Assembly: GCA_965221465.1 (NCBI GenBank)
Contig: OZ244892.1
Span: 2,976,001-3,040,000 of the forward strand
From: Azophilus sp965221465
Lineage (GTDB): Bacteria; Pseudomonadota; Gammaproteobacteria; Pseudomonadales; Azotimanducaceae
DNA length: 64,000 nucleotides
Reading direction: 5' to 3'
Shown: piece by piece, positions 43,008 through 53,070 of the stretch
Layout: the number at the start of each line of letters is the position of its first letter
Numbering within the stretch: the stretch's first letter is position 1
The notes under the pieces: generated by a model
The model's input: only the letters and a program-made list of their open reading frames with translations
Database searches by the model: none
What the model was told of the DNA's origin: nothing
Position numbers and translations under genes: made by a program

Positions 43008-43665
43008 CGTCCTGTTTTCCAGCCTGGCCCTGACGGGCGCCCTGGCCGGCATCGTCACCGTCGTGCTGCTGGCGGTGGCGCTGCCCCTGTCGTGGTGGCT
43101 GGCGCGCACAACCAGGCGCGGCGCTGCTTTCGTCGAGGCTTCGATCGCACTGCCATTGGTGTTGCCGCCCACGGTACTGGGTTTCTATCTGCTGTTGGCC
43201 ATGGCCGACGAAGCCTGGCTCGGCGCCGGCTGGCGATGGGTGACCGGGCAACCCCTCGCCTTTACTTTCGCGGGGCTGGTTATCGCCTCGACGATCTATT
43301 CCCTGCCTTTTGTCAGCCAGCCGCTGACCAGCAGTTTTCGCAATACGCCCCGGGAACTGCTCGATGCGGCGCTGGTCATGGGTCTATCGCCGACACGCCG
43401 TTTTCTCCGCCTGATGCTGCCACTGCACCGCCGCGCCCTGGTGGCGGCCGCGGTCCTGGGGTTTGCGCATACCATCGGGGAGTTCGGCATCGTGCTGATG
43501 ATCGGCGGCAACATCCCCGGCGAAACCCGGGTGCTGTCGATTCTGCTTTTCGACCAGGTGGAATCCCTCGACTATGCGAGCGCCCACCTGACCGCGGGCA
43601 TACTGCTCGGCCTGTCCCTGGTGGCGCTGACATTCACCTACGCCAGCCTGCGGCCCGGTCGATGA
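43000..43665 (+). CDS. modB: Molybdate ABC transporter permease
   Basis: A 221-residue inner-membrane permease with about five helices. ALPLVLPPTVLGFYLL and the EAA-loop LDAALVMGLSPTRRFLRLML (contact site for ModC), then GFAHTIGEFGIVLMIGGNIPG, match ModB. Its ATG overlaps modA by 8 nt and its stop overlaps modC by 4 nt, so the three genes form a tight operon. Confidence 0.95.
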   Translation: MSDVLFSSLALTGALAGIVTVVLLAVALPLSWWLARTTRRGAAFVEASIALPLVLPPTVLGFYLLLAMADEAWLGAGWRWVTGQPLAFTFAGLVIASTIYSLPFVSQPLTSSFRNTPRELLDAALVMGLSPTRRFLRLMLPLHRRALVAAAVLGFAHTIGEFGIVLMIGGNIPGETRVLSILLFDQVESLDYASAHLTAGILLGLSLVALTFTYASLRPGR

Positions 43666-44744
43666 GCGCTGCCGAGTCGCCGCGAACCCCAGCCGGCACG
43701 CCCGGTCTGATTCTCGAGGGCCGCTTCAGCCGCCCCGCCGGCTTCGAACTGGCGATGAATCTGGAACTTCCCCGCAACGGCGTCAGCGCGCTCATCGGCA
43801 CGTCCGGCTCGGGCAAGTCCACGGCGCTACGGATCGTCGCCGGGCTGGAAGAGGCGCCCGGGTTTTCCGTGACCTTCGCAGGCCGTTCCTGGAACGGTAC
43901 CCCGGCTCACCGGCGACCGGTCAGCATGACCCTGCAGCAACCGGCGCTGTTTCCGCACCTGACCGTGCTCGACAACCTGAAAGCCGTGCCCCGGGGCGGG
44001 TCGATCGAAACGGCGATTTCCCGCTTCGGTCTCGAATCGTTGACCGGCCGCAAACCGGACGCACTTTCCGGCGGCCAGCAGCAGCGGGTCGCCCTGGCCC
44101 GCGCCTTCCTGAAACCCGCTGAACTGCTGCTGCTCGACGAGCCGCTGTCTGCGCTGGATGCCGTCGCACGTCGGGAACTGGCGCCCATGGTCGCGCGCCT
44201 CTGCCGGGACCTCCGCCGCCCGGTGGTTTATGTCACCCACTCCCTTGCTGAAGTGCTGCAGGTGGCCGATTACCTCGCGATCCTCGAGAACGGCCGAGTG
44301 ATCGGCGCCGGGGCGCCCGAACAGGTGGCGGCCGAACTCGACCACCCGTTGTCGCCCCTCATCGACTCCGGCGCCATCCTGGATTGCGAATTCATGGCCT
44401 ACGACCCGGATAACGACCTGAGCGATCTGAGTCTCGGCAATCTAAAACTGTGCATACGCGGCGACCTGAGCGGCGCCGCCAGCCCCATCCGGGTGCAGGT
44501 TCCCGCCCGCGATGTCGGGTTGTCGACGGAGCGCCCGGTGGCCACGAGCTTTCTGAACTGCCTGCCGGTACGCGTACAGCGACTGCAGGATGCCCCCGGC
44601 CGCACCGTCTTCGTCGATCTCGACTGCGGCGGGCAGACCCTGCGCTCACGCATCACCAGGCTGTCCCGCCGGAATCTCGGGCTCGTCGAGGGCATGCCGC
44701 TGTTCGCGCTGATCAAGTCCGTGGCGCTCGACGTGCGGGTCTGA
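43662..44744 (+). CDS. modC: Molybdate ABC transporter ATP-binding protein
   Basis: A 360-residue ATPase. Walker A GTSGSGKST, Q-loop TLQQPALFPHLTV, signature LSGGQQQRVALARAF, Walker B LLLLDEPLSALD and switch His in VYVTHSLAEV are all present. The C-terminal part (PIRVQVPARDVGLST, then LPVRVQRLQDAPGRTVFVDL) is the TOBE/molybdate-binding regulatory domain. It powers uptake of molybdate for molybdoenzymes. No ModE operator was recognised. Confidence 0.95.
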   Translation: MSAAESPRTPAGTPGLILEGRFSRPAGFELAMNLELPRNGVSALIGTSGSGKSTALRIVAGLEEAPGFSVTFAGRSWNGTPAHRRPVSMTLQQPALFPHLTVLDNLKAVPRGGSIETAISRFGLESLTGRKPDALSGGQQQRVALARAFLKPAELLLLDEPLSALDAVARRELAPMVARLCRDLRRPVVYVTHSLAEVLQVADYLAILENGRVIGAGAPEQVAAELDHPLSPLIDSGAILDCEFMAYDPDNDLSDLSLGNLKLCIRGDLSGAASPIRVQVPARDVGLSTERPVATSFLNCLPVRVQRLQDAPGRTVFVDLDCGGQTLRSRITRLSRRNLGLVEGMPLFALIKSVALDVRV

Positions 44745-45034
44745 GGCGAAAGCAGCCGGCGGGGCAAACCCTCTCGGTGGTGGGCCAGGATGTCACCCTC
44801 CCCGTACGTGTTCATGAATGATCGAACGCGCTCGTCCACTGCAGCAACGATACATGGTGCGCTCTCAACGCGTGCTCAATGATCGGCCCGCACTGGTCCA
44901 CGCCCCGATCATGAATGCATCCTTCCGCGATGTGCTCAACGTTCTGTCGAGCTTGCCTCAATCTCGAACGGGTGCGGCTTGACGGGTTCCAATCTGAACT
45001 GGATGCTCCGACCTGCGCATTCGGCGCACTGCCG

Positions 45035-46159
45035 TTACGCGTGGGTTTGCCGGTTGCGCACCAGATTGGCGTACTGATCGAAGAGAAAGCTGCGATGGGG
45101 TAGCGGACAGTTTTCGATCTGCTCGGCGAATACGGCTGCGATGCGCGGGTCTTCGGGCTCCGCCGCCGGCAAGTCCGCCAGCCCTGCCCGTCGTGCCGCC
45201 TCCAGATGCGTCGGGAACACCTTCAGGCCGTTGACGATACGGCGGTCGATCTCGCCGGCCAGCGCCTCGGCGTCGGCAAATTCGCCCCGGACCCGTTCGC
45301 CGAAGTGCAGGTGCACGCGCCCCTTGAAGCCCAGCATGCCCTCGACGATGCTGGCCAGGTCCTCGCCTTCGGGCTTGTCGTAGCTGCCTGCGGTTTCGGT
45401 AATGTAGAGTTCCCGGGCCTTGCGGGGCGCGCAAGGATCGATCTCGTAGGTAACTGCCACCGGAATGACCTGGACCAATTCACAGAAATCGCCGGGGTTC
45501 GCCATCTCACCGTTGTGAGCCAATGACAGCATCTTGATGAGCGCCGGGGCGGTCCGGTCCATGCCATCCTTCGATCGGCCTTCCCGCTGTGCGATCCAGA
45601 CCGAGACACCCGCTTCCAGCGACGAGCGAATGTAGGCCGAGGTTCGGCGTAGCGCCTGATACATGGCCCTGGTTCCCGTCACGCTCCGTTCCACCACGAA
45701 GCTCTTGTTCAACCGCATCAGATCGGCCGCATAGGGTTTGCCGAGCAGGTTGTCTCCGACTGCGATGCGCGAGGTCTCGTGGCCGGCGCGGTGGATGGCG
45801 AAATTCATGAGCCCGGAATCCATCATGATGTCCCGGTGGGTGGAAACGAACAGGTACGCCTGCCCGGGTTCGAGGTTTTCGATGCCGTCGATGGTGAATT
45901 CGAACACGGTTCTCTCGACCAGCGCTTCCATGTAGTGCGACATGAGCGTCTGCACATCGCGCACCGAGTTGAGGCTTGCCGCCTTGCGCCTGACGTGCCG
46001 GCTCGCCAGCACGTGGCCGAGACCCGGAAACCCCGCCGTCAGACGCGGCAGGAAGAAAAGTGCCGCAGCGTGACAGAAGTCCGGGTCATCGACCAGCCGC
46101 GCAATCACTGTCGGCACCTCGTCATCGCGATAGGGCCGGATCGCATCGAAATCGTCCAT
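45035..46159 (-). CDS. PlsC-like 1-acyl-glycerol-3-phosphate acyltransferase family protein
   Basis: A 374-residue acyltransferase. The catalytic region STHRDIMMDSGLMN has the HRD-type motif, with H-x5-D instead of the usual H-x4-D, as known for a subgroup of PlsC-like proteins. Later come NLLGKPYAADLMRLNKSFVV, AQREGRSKDG (the acceptor-binding block) and VIPVAVTYEIDPC. It has no clear membrane helix. A phospholipid or lipid acyl transfer is expected; the substrate is unknown. ATG 46159 starts MDDFDAIRPYRDDEVP. Confidence 0.88.
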   Translation of the reverse strand: MDDFDAIRPYRDDEVPTVIARLVDDPDFCHAAALFFLPRLTAGFPGLGHVLASRHVRRKAASLNSVRDVQTLMSHYMEALVERTVFEFTIDGIENLEPGQAYLFVSTHRDIMMDSGLMNFAIHRAGHETSRIAVGDNLLGKPYAADLMRLNKSFVVERSVTGTRAMYQALRRTSAYIRSSLEAGVSVWIAQREGRSKDGMDRTAPALIKMLSLAHNGEMANPGDFCELVQVIPVAVTYEIDPCAPRKARELYITETAGSYDKPEGEDLASIVEGMLGFKGRVHLHFGERVRGEFADAEALAGEIDRRIVNGLKVFPTHLEAARRAGLADLPAAEPEDPRIAAVFAEQIENCPLPHRSFLFDQYANLVRNRQTHA

Positions 46160-46226
46160 GGCCGCATGGTACCGCCGTTTCCAACCCGGCGCTGCCACCC
46201 AACCGTTGCATTCATGACCGTGCCAT

Positions 46227-46271
46227 AGCCCGCATCCCGCTCCAACTTTGGTCGCGAGGGCGTCGAGGCGC
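46227..46271. repeat. Short dispersed repeat (pair with 60741-60785)
   Basis: About 45 bases are shared with 60741-60785, including AGCCCGCATCC, CAACTTT and GCGAGGGCGTCGAGGCGC. Both copies are intergenic. Confidence 0.65.
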
Positions 46272-46335
46272 TTACGCGAGTGCATCGGCGTCCGCGGCAG
46301 GATGTTGGCAAGATTTGCGGGCTGGCGCCGGTAGC

Positions 46336-47259
46336 TCAGACGGGTTCGCCCACTTCCGAACCGATGGCTTCGAACAGGTCGGCAAGCTTGTCGATAATGG
46401 CGTCCACGCTCCTGAACCCGGCCTGGAAAATTGCCGTGGCGTTCAAGGCGCCCCATTCGAAGCCCATTCCGGCGACATTGGCGGCCCGGCGCAGAACGGC
46501 ATCCCGGTCGCTGTAGAACCCCTTGCCCGCGTCGTCGCGAGGCGGTACGTCCAACATCATCTGCAGGCCGATGGCGGCCGGGTCGCGCCCCGCGGATTCC
46601 GCGTGTTCGTGAATGGTTCGAATCATCTTTCGGGCTCGTTCCGGGTCTTCCACCGCAGTCGCCAGCCAGCCGTCGCCGAAGCGGCCGACCCGTTCCAGGG
46701 CTCTGGGTGCGAATCCGCCGACCCAGATGGGCAGGCTGCCGCCCTGGGGCGGTTTCGGCTCCATCGCCATGGCGGTGGAACTGTAGAACTCGCCGTCGAA
46801 GTCGATGCGTTGCTCGCTCCAGCAGGCCCGCAACAGGGCGATGGCCTCATCCATGCGCCGCCCGCGGTTGCTGAAATCCTCTTCCAGCGCATCGTACTCC
46901 GACTCCTGCCAGCCGACGCCGACGCCGAGCCGCATGCGCCCGCCCGACAGCATATCCAGGGTGCTGACCTGCTTGGCCACCAGCACGGGCTGGCGCTGAG
47001 GCAGCACCAGCACTTCGGTGCCGAGGCCGATTCGCTCGGTGACCGCCGTCAGGTAAGCCAGGGTGGTGAACGCTTCCATGATCGGCATGCGGGCCGGATA
47101 CATGGGCGGCGTCCGACCGGGGGCCGGGTAGCCCATGACCACATGATCGAAGATGTCCAGTTGATCGAAACCGATTTCCTCGATGGACCTGGCAAGCCGG
47201 GCGACCGCTTCCGGCCCTTCCCGGTAGGCGACGCTCGGGAACTCGACAGACAGCTTCAT
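46336..47259 (-). CDS. LLM-class (luciferase-like) flavin-dependent oxidoreductase
   Basis: A 307-residue luciferase-like monooxygenase fold protein. DQLDIFDHVVMGYPAPG, GLGTEVLVLPQRQPVLVAKQ and LGVGVGWQESEYDALEEDF with IWVGGFAPRALERVGRFGDGW are typical of the TIGR03619-type subgroup. It should use FMN or F420; the cofactor and substrate are not readable. It stands alone, its start 446 nt from the end of the metalloprotease gene. Confidence 0.9.
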   Translation of the reverse strand: MKLSVEFPSVAYREGPEAVARLARSIEEIGFDQLDIFDHVVMGYPAPGRTPPMYPARMPIMEAFTTLAYLTAVTERIGLGTEVLVLPQRQPVLVAKQVSTLDMLSGGRMRLGVGVGWQESEYDALEEDFSNRGRRMDEAIALLRACWSEQRIDFDGEFYSSTAMAMEPKPPQGGSLPIWVGGFAPRALERVGRFGDGWLATAVEDPERARKMIRTIHEHAESAGRDPAAIGLQMMLDVPPRDDAGKGFYSDRDAVLRRAANVAGMGFEWGALNATAIFQAGFRSVDAIIDKLADLFEAIGSEVGEPV

Positions 47260-47404
47260 GGGCGTTCTTCCCTGTGGTTTCGATTCGATGGCCGGGTTCT
47301 ACGCGGCAACTCTATACGCGCCGGGTTCGTTGTTCCATCGCAGTTTGTGTGGCGAGGTCGGCCGTGCTTTCTGCAAGCTGCGGAAATGGGTTGATAGAAA
47401 TCGT

Positions 47405-47640
47405 CGGGGACCTTACCTTCGTTGCGGCCCCGAGAGCAGGTATACGGTACGTGCATCCGGCACGCCAGGCGGACATGCTTACCGCTACGATGGGCGCAAG
47501 CACAAGCCTAAAAGGTGCCGGATACACGCACCGCATACCTGCTCTCTCCCAGCGTATTTCAGTTGTTCCTTGCGCGTCGTCGTCCCGGCGTGCCGGGGTG
47601 GAACCTCGCATGATCCAAATCTTCAAGTCATTGATTTCAT
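47405..47640 (-). repeat. Interspersed palindromic repeat, full copy D
   Basis: Arms of 32 nt (47432-47463 and 47515-47546) surround a 51-nt loop, the same loop length as copy B. Three arm mismatches become G.U pairs in the minus-strand RNA. The right flank (CTCGCATGATCC, CAAGTCATTGATTTCATGG) resembles the left flank of copy C. The gap 47260-47706 holds nothing else. Confidence 0.8.
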
Positions 47641-47706
47641 GGTATTCGCTGATGCGGAGGTTCCTGGCTTCGGTGGGGATTCGGGTTGCCTTTAACGAGC
47701 AATCCG

Positions 47707-50700
47707 TCAATCGTCGCTGCGTTCCGGTACGGTCGACAGGTTGGTCAGATGTCCGCTACGGCTCTCGAGGAGGCTCATCACCCACAAGGGCCGGTCGGAG
47801 GTGACTATGAGGCGCCACTTGCCGTTGCCGTCGCCGAGGCGCCCGGTGGTCGCTTCGCTGCCGGATTCCAGATCCCCGGCCGACAGGGTCAGTGTGCGCC
47901 GGGCCTGCACCTCCAGGCTGACCTCGCCGTGGGACAGCCCGCGGTCGTCGACGCCGGTGATGGTCACGCTCGCATCTTCATCGCCGGCGTTGGCGAGAAG
48001 GAGGCGGCTTGCCTGGTCGGAATTGCTGCCCGGATTGAAGGTCGGCACCTCGTATTCGCCGTCTGCGATGGCCGGGGCAACGTCGTGCATGCCGGTCAGA
48101 AATCCGTCCTGGTGGCGGATGTAGGCGAGCACGTCGAGGTCGGCGTCGCTCTCGAGTTCCAGTCTCCAGTCCCCGCTGCCGGCGCCGATGCCCTCGAGCC
48201 CCTTGTCGGCATGGCCGATTTCCAGGTCGTCGGAATTGAATTGCACGACCGCACCGCCCGGCACCGTCAACGCGTCCGCGTAGCCGGGCCCGGAGTCGTC
48301 GTAGGCATGGATGCGCACGGCCGCATCGTTGTCGCCACGGTTGATCACGCGCGCGAAGCCCTTGCGCCCCGTCGGGTCCGCCGCGGAGGGGAAGTACGGG
48401 ATGTGATGCGTCGTTCCATCTTCGTTCACCACCCGGTTTGCCGGCATGGTGGAGAGGTTTGTCAGGTGTCCGGTGGGGCTCTCCAGCAGATTCGCAACCG
48501 CGAGAGGCGCGTTCGACGCGATGGCCAGCCGCCACTTTCCGCGGCCGTTGCCCAATGCGCCGTCGAGCCCCTGGCCGGATTCGAGTTCCTGCGCCGTGAT
48601 CGTGCGGGACGATCCGCCGGCCAGGGAAAGACGAACGACACCCCCCGGATTGCCGGCGTCGTCGAGGCCGGAAATCTCAATATTCGCCAATGTGTCGCCT
48701 TCGTTGACCAGGCGCAACCGGCTGACCTGGTCGGTGTTGCTGGCCGGGTTGAAGATCGGAACCTGCCAAGTGCCATCGGGGCCCTCTGCAATCCGATCGT
48801 GCATGCTGGTCAGGAACCCGTCCGCCGTGCGGATGTAGGCGAGCGCACGGATGTCGTTCGACCAGAGGCGCAACCGCCAGTCGTCCGAGCCCGCACCGAT
48901 GCCGCGGCTGAGGCCCTTGGCGAAGTTGCCGCTCTCGAGGTCTTGGGAGTTGAAGTGGCGCGTCTGGCCGCGGCGGATGGACAGCGTGGTCGGCCAGCTC
49001 GCACCGTCGCGATCGAATGCCTCGACGTGTACCGCACTTCTGCCGCCGAGATTGACGATGCGCATGAATCCCTGGCGCATGCTGTCCCCGGCCGCCGGAA
49101 ACAGCGGCACAGCGTGGGAGGGACCCGCCGGGTCGACGATGAGGCCTACTGCCTGTGAGATTCTCGACCCGCGCCGGCCCGGACGCTCGTGCGGCAAGGA
49201 AACCCCAGGCGGCAGTGCGCTGGTCGTTCCGGACAACTCGATGACGAACAACTCGTGCGGCTCCTGCCGCTTGTCGTCGAGCATCCGGATGAAGGTGCTG
49301 GATTCGGTCGTGCCGGCGGGTATGGTCACCTGCCGACAGCCTTCGAGATAGCCGGTGCCACATGCGCCGGCCGTTTCGAAGTCGCCCGCATCCGCGGTGC
49401 TCTCGACACTTACCACCTTGCGAAATTCGCTCGCACTCTCGCCGAGCACGGTCCAGCTGAGTCTCACGGACTCCGAGGCGGGTTCGGTCAAGCGCACCAC
49501 CGCCTCCGCGTCATCCCCTTCCATGGCCGAAGCATCCATTGCCACTGCAACCGCTGTGAAGACCGCAACACCCGAATCACCCAGCCTTGGAAGTTGGCGG
49601 GTCGCTGATTCTGCGGACAGCGGATTGCCGTAAAGATAGAGTGTGCGTAAAGCTGGAAGCTGCGGGGTATCTGCCAGGGCGGAAACGTCCTTAACCAAAT
49701 TGTTGCCCAGGTTCAGACTTCCCAACCGTCGGAGGCCTGTAAGCGACGCAAGGTCGTGGACAAGATTTCCGGAGAGATCGAGTTCCGTCAACTCGGTCAA
49801 TCCCGCCAGGGGCCCAATGTCGACAATCGAATTTCCAGCGAGACTGAGTTCTTGAAGCCGGGTCAGCTTCGCCAGGGGCTCAATGTCGCTGATTGCGTTG
49901 TTATCCAGCCACAGGCTTACCAAGTAAGTCGGAACAATCTTGCTCAGGGGCGCGATATCCTCGATACGATTGCCGCGGAGGCTCAATTTTTGCAATACGA
50001 CACCGCTCAATGCAGAAATGTCTTGGATCCGATTGTTGTCGAGGTAAAGTGACGTCAGTCTCGGAAATGCCGTGAGAGGCGTGAGGTTTGAGATCCGGTT
50101 TCCCTCGAGGTGTAGTACTCGTAGCGAGCGCAAGGGCGGGATTGCAGCAAGATCGGCAATTTCGTTGCCGCTCAGATCCAGGATGATAATGTTGGTCAGA
50201 GATTCCAGCGCAGCGAGATGCGCGAGTTCGCCATTGTTTGCCAACTCGAGGATTACAATGGACGTCATCCCCGCTAACGGTGACAAGTCGGATACCGCCG
50301 CCGAGTTCAGGACCAACGTCTGCAACTTCGACAGGCCACGGATTGGCGAGAGGTCCGAAAGCGGGTTGCCCGCCAGTTCGAGCTTCCGCAGGCCAACGAG
50401 ATTTTCCAGCCCCGAAAGGTCGTCGACATCGTTGCCGGCCACATCCAGCACGATTAGTTTCGACATCGCTGATAGCGGCGTCAGATCGGCGACACGATTG
50501 CACGACAGATTCAAATCAACCAGACGGACCAGGCCCGAGAGGGGTGCGATGTTCGAAATCCTCCCCCGCCTCGTGCAACCGTCGATCCAGTGGCGACCGA
50601 CCAGGTTGAGTCGCCGCAACTCGACAAGGCCGGAGAGAGGCGAAAGGTCTTCGACCGCAGCAAACTCGAGGTCAAGGCTTCTGAGCGACTCGAGTCCACG

Positions 50701-53070
50701 CAACGGCCCCAGGTCGCCGCCTTGCCAATGCACCATGTCCAGGGACCTGAGATCGGGGAGATGTCCCAACGCTGAGATGTTCGCGCCCCTAAGCCCGGGT
50801 ATTCGAAGCGACAACAGGCCCGTTGCAAATTCCAACCCCGTGAAATCGGTGACGTTCTCGGCCACGAGTTCGGTCAAGCCTGCCATGTCCTCCGCGGACA
50901 GGTTTTCGCCCCTCTCCTTCCCCAGCGCCTGCAAGACTGCAGTACGGAGTTGAAAGTCCGGCATTGCAAACTGACCATCGTCGTCAACGATGGTGCCTTC
51001 GGCGATTCCTGCGTCGGCGGCGACTACCGGGCCTTCAGGGACGATGGGGTGGCTGGAAGACAAAGCAACGCGCAAGGTGTCCCGCGGCTCCGCGACGGCA
51101 TCGTCCAGCGTGGCAACCTCGATCCAGGCGATGTCCTCTCCTGCCGGAATCGACAAGGTGTCGCTGCTGGTATCGAAGTCGATACCGTCCACAGCGGTTT
51201 CGCGCAACACGCTGTAGTTGACGTCGATGTCGATCGGGAAGGTCGCCGACAGGTTGACCGGAAAGCGCAATGACTCGCCCTCCGTTGCCTCGGCATCCGC
51301 GATGGAGACCGTCGGTCCAACGGTGACAGGCACGCTGTAGCAGGGAATGGCAGCGACAGCATCGTCCACACAGGCGAAGTACCAATACGCGCCCGGGTCG
51401 GCCGGCGCGGTCAGTTCCAATGCATGGGAAACGGCCATCGACGCACCCACCGCAGGCACGGCCAGTCGGCCCGCTTCCTGGTCTTCGTTCGAGAACTCCG
51501 AGTCCGTTGACAGGTAGGCGACAAGCACGGTTTCGGCAGCTTCCGACCGTCCGCGATTGGCTATTTCCGCGGTCAGGGCGAAACTCTCCGACCTGCCGAG
51601 TGCTGGCTTCTCCACTCGCGCCGATACCGAAAGGTTTGGGCGAGGATCCCGATAGCCGGCGATGACGGATCGCATCTCGTTCAGCGTGCGACGTGCATCC
51701 GCCGGTCCGTCCAATGTGTACGTCTCCTCCTCGCCCGGGACACCCAGCGGATCGCCCAGGTAGTCCTGATCGGGATTCGAGAAGCGCGGCAGGTGATGGC
51801 AAGGGAACAGCGACTGCATGCATTGGTCGGAATAGGCCATGATGGTATACCAGGCGGAGGAAGCAGTGGCACCGGGCTCGAATACTGCTTGATTCGTGTA
51901 GCCGTGGCTGTACGGGGCGACTTTTTGGCTTGCTGGATCGACCGAGAAACGATCGTGCCGCAGACCGAAATTGTGCCCGATCTCGTGGGCGAACACGTTG
52001 CTGGTGCAGACGTACTTCGACGTGCTCATGTGGCGGTTTTCCGTCCCCTCGGTGGAGGTGGGCACGTTCGCCAATCCGGTACACGGATGCCCGCTTGCCA
52101 AGAAGTGTACGAGGTCCGCGCCAACCTTATTGCGAAGACCGTCAATGACCGCAGCCACGTTTCGTGTGTCCAGGTCCGACTCGCGACCAGTAACCGAAAG
52201 CCAGACGCTCTGGCTGCCGTCGTCCTCGGTATCCACCTGCTGCATGTGGGGAATGTTGAGCCGGACCCGCACGCCGCTGTCCGCGAACGCCTTGTTGGCG
52301 TGTGCAGCCAGGTGGTCGACGGTTGCGACCAGGTGTTCGCGGCTGCCAGCCTCTTCCTCGGTTTCGGACGTCCAGACGACGAGCACGTCGACGATGGTCT
52401 CCTCGTCCTCTTCGCCGCCGACCGACGCGACGCCGCCCCCGCTGCCGCGCGGTGGAGCGTTCGCTCGGGCGGGGCTCGAGGCGTGCGGTTCCTCGAATGC
52501 CATGGCTGCGGGGTGCAATTGACGAATCTGAACCAGGCCGCCTTCGCCGATGGAGCGGATGGTGTAAACCTCCCGCGCCGTGTGCACGGAGCCGACCACG
52601 ACCTCGCCATTGACGACCAGCGTCACCGTGCCCAGCGGTATGCCGTCGAGGTCTGCGGAGAGCGAATAGCCGGCGGTCGTGGCGTCGAAGCGTGGCGCGA
52701 CGAGCCTGAAGGAGGCGTTGGCGAACAGGTTCAGCCCGGTGGGAGCGCCGGAATCGGAATCACGCAGTGCCTGGAGGCCGTCGAGATCGAGTTTCGCCGT
52801 ACGGTGCCGGATTGAGGTCGGGTGCGAGACGGAGTCTGTTGCGGGAATGACCGACTGCCGCGAGTAGTCGCCTCCCGACAAATCACCGGGGGGCAGGGCT
52901 ACTTCGTGTTCGGGCGATAAGGAAAACAGCGGCGTTGGTTCGCCGGCGAACGCAACCCGACAGATCGCGACCAGTGCTGCTCCCAACGCCATCCCGACGA
53001 CACGGATCGACAGCAAGGTTCTTGCCGTCCTCCCGATTGACCAAGCGACATCGATTCCCGTTCGCCGCAT
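47707..53070 (-). CDS. Giant secreted zinc metalloprotease with leucine-rich repeats
   Basis: A 1787-residue protein. A signal peptide (residues ~20-42, VVGMALGAALVAICRVAFA) leads to a reprolysin-like M12-type protease with the zinc motif HEIGHNFGLRHD at 362-373 and a Met-turn around IMAYSD (410-415). A CARDB-like domain (~478-590) and a Calx-beta-like domain (~587-700) follow. Internalin-like 22-residue leucine-rich repeats run about 720-1200 (LTSLYLDNNRIQDISALSG style). A second Calx-beta-like region then precedes a C-terminal A-B-A-B repeat of ~115-residue units (1316-1787). No C-terminal anchor is visible. RBS GGAGGG precedes ATG 53070. It is probably a surface or secreted protease that binds a host or partner protein. 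Confidence 0.88.
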   Translation of the reverse strand: MRRTGIDVAWSIGRTARTLLSIRVVGMALGAALVAICRVAFAGEPTPLFSLSPEHEVALPPGDLSGGDYSRQSVIPATDSVSHPTSIRHRTAKLDLDGLQALRDSDSGAPTGLNLFANASFRLVAPRFDATTAGYSLSADLDGIPLGTVTLVVNGEVVVGSVHTAREVYTIRSIGEGGLVQIRQLHPAAMAFEEPHASSPARANAPPRGSGGGVASVGGEEDEETIVDVLVVWTSETEEEAGSREHLVATVDHLAAHANKAFADSGVRVRLNIPHMQQVDTEDDGSQSVWLSVTGRESDLDTRNVAAVIDGLRNKVGADLVHFLASGHPCTGLANVPTSTEGTENRHMSTSKYVCTSNVFAHEIGHNFGLRHDRFSVDPASQKVAPYSHGYTNQAVFEPGATASSAWYTIMAYSDQCMQSLFPCHHLPRFSNPDQDYLGDPLGVPGEEETYTLDGPADARRTLNEMRSVIAGYRDPRPNLSVSARVEKPALGRSESFALTAEIANRGRSEAAETVLVAYLSTDSEFSNEDQEAGRLAVPAVGASMAVSHALELTAPADPGAYWYFACVDDAVAAIPCYSVPVTVGPTVSIADAEATEGESLRFPVNLSATFPIDIDVNYSVLRETAVDGIDFDTSSDTLSIPAGEDIAWIEVATLDDAVAEPRDTLRVALSSSHPIVPEGPVVAADAGIAEGTIVDDDGQFAMPDFQLRTAVLQALGKERGENLSAEDMAGLTELVAENVTDFTGLEFATGLLSLRIPGLRGANISALGHLPDLRSLDMVHWQGGDLGPLRGLESLRSLDLEFAAVEDLSPLSGLVELRRLNLVGRHWIDGCTRRGRISNIAPLSGLVRLVDLNLSCNRVADLTPLSAMSKLIVLDVAGNDVDDLSGLENLVGLRKLELAGNPLSDLSPIRGLSKLQTLVLNSAAVSDLSPLAGMTSIVILELANNGELAHLAALESLTNIIILDLSGNEIADLAAIPPLRSLRVLHLEGNRISNLTPLTAFPRLTSLYLDNNRIQDISALSGVVLQKLSLRGNRIEDIAPLSKIVPTYLVSLWLDNNAISDIEPLAKLTRLQELSLAGNSIVDIGPLAGLTELTELDLSGNLVHDLASLTGLRRLGSLNLGNNLVKDVSALADTPQLPALRTLYLYGNPLSAESATRQLPRLGDSGVAVFTAVAVAMDASAMEGDDAEAVVRLTEPASESVRLSWTVLGESASEFRKVVSVESTADAGDFETAGACGTGYLEGCRQVTIPAGTTESSTFIRMLDDKRQEPHELFVIELSGTTSALPPGVSLPHERPGRRGSRISQAVGLIVDPAGPSHAVPLFPAAGDSMRQGFMRIVNLGGRSAVHVEAFDRDGASWPTTLSIRRGQTRHFNSQDLESGNFAKGLSRGIGAGSDDWRLRLWSNDIRALAYIRTADGFLTSMHDRIAEGPDGTWQVPIFNPASNTDQVSRLRLVNEGDTLANIEISGLDDAGNPGGVVRLSLAGGSSRTITAQELESGQGLDGALGNGRGKWRLAIASNAPLAVANLLESPTGHLTNLSTMPANRVVNEDGTTHHIPYFPSAADPTGRKGFARVINRGDNDAAVRIHAYDDSGPGYADALTVPGGAVVQFNSDDLEIGHADKGLEGIGAGSGDWRLELESDADLDVLAYIRHQDGFLTGMHDVAPAIADGEYEVPTFNPGSNSDQASRLLLANAGDEDASVTITGVDDRGLSHGEVSLEVQARRTLTLSAGDLESGSEATTGRLGDGNGKWRLIVTSDRPLWVMSLLESRSGHLTNLSTVPERSDD

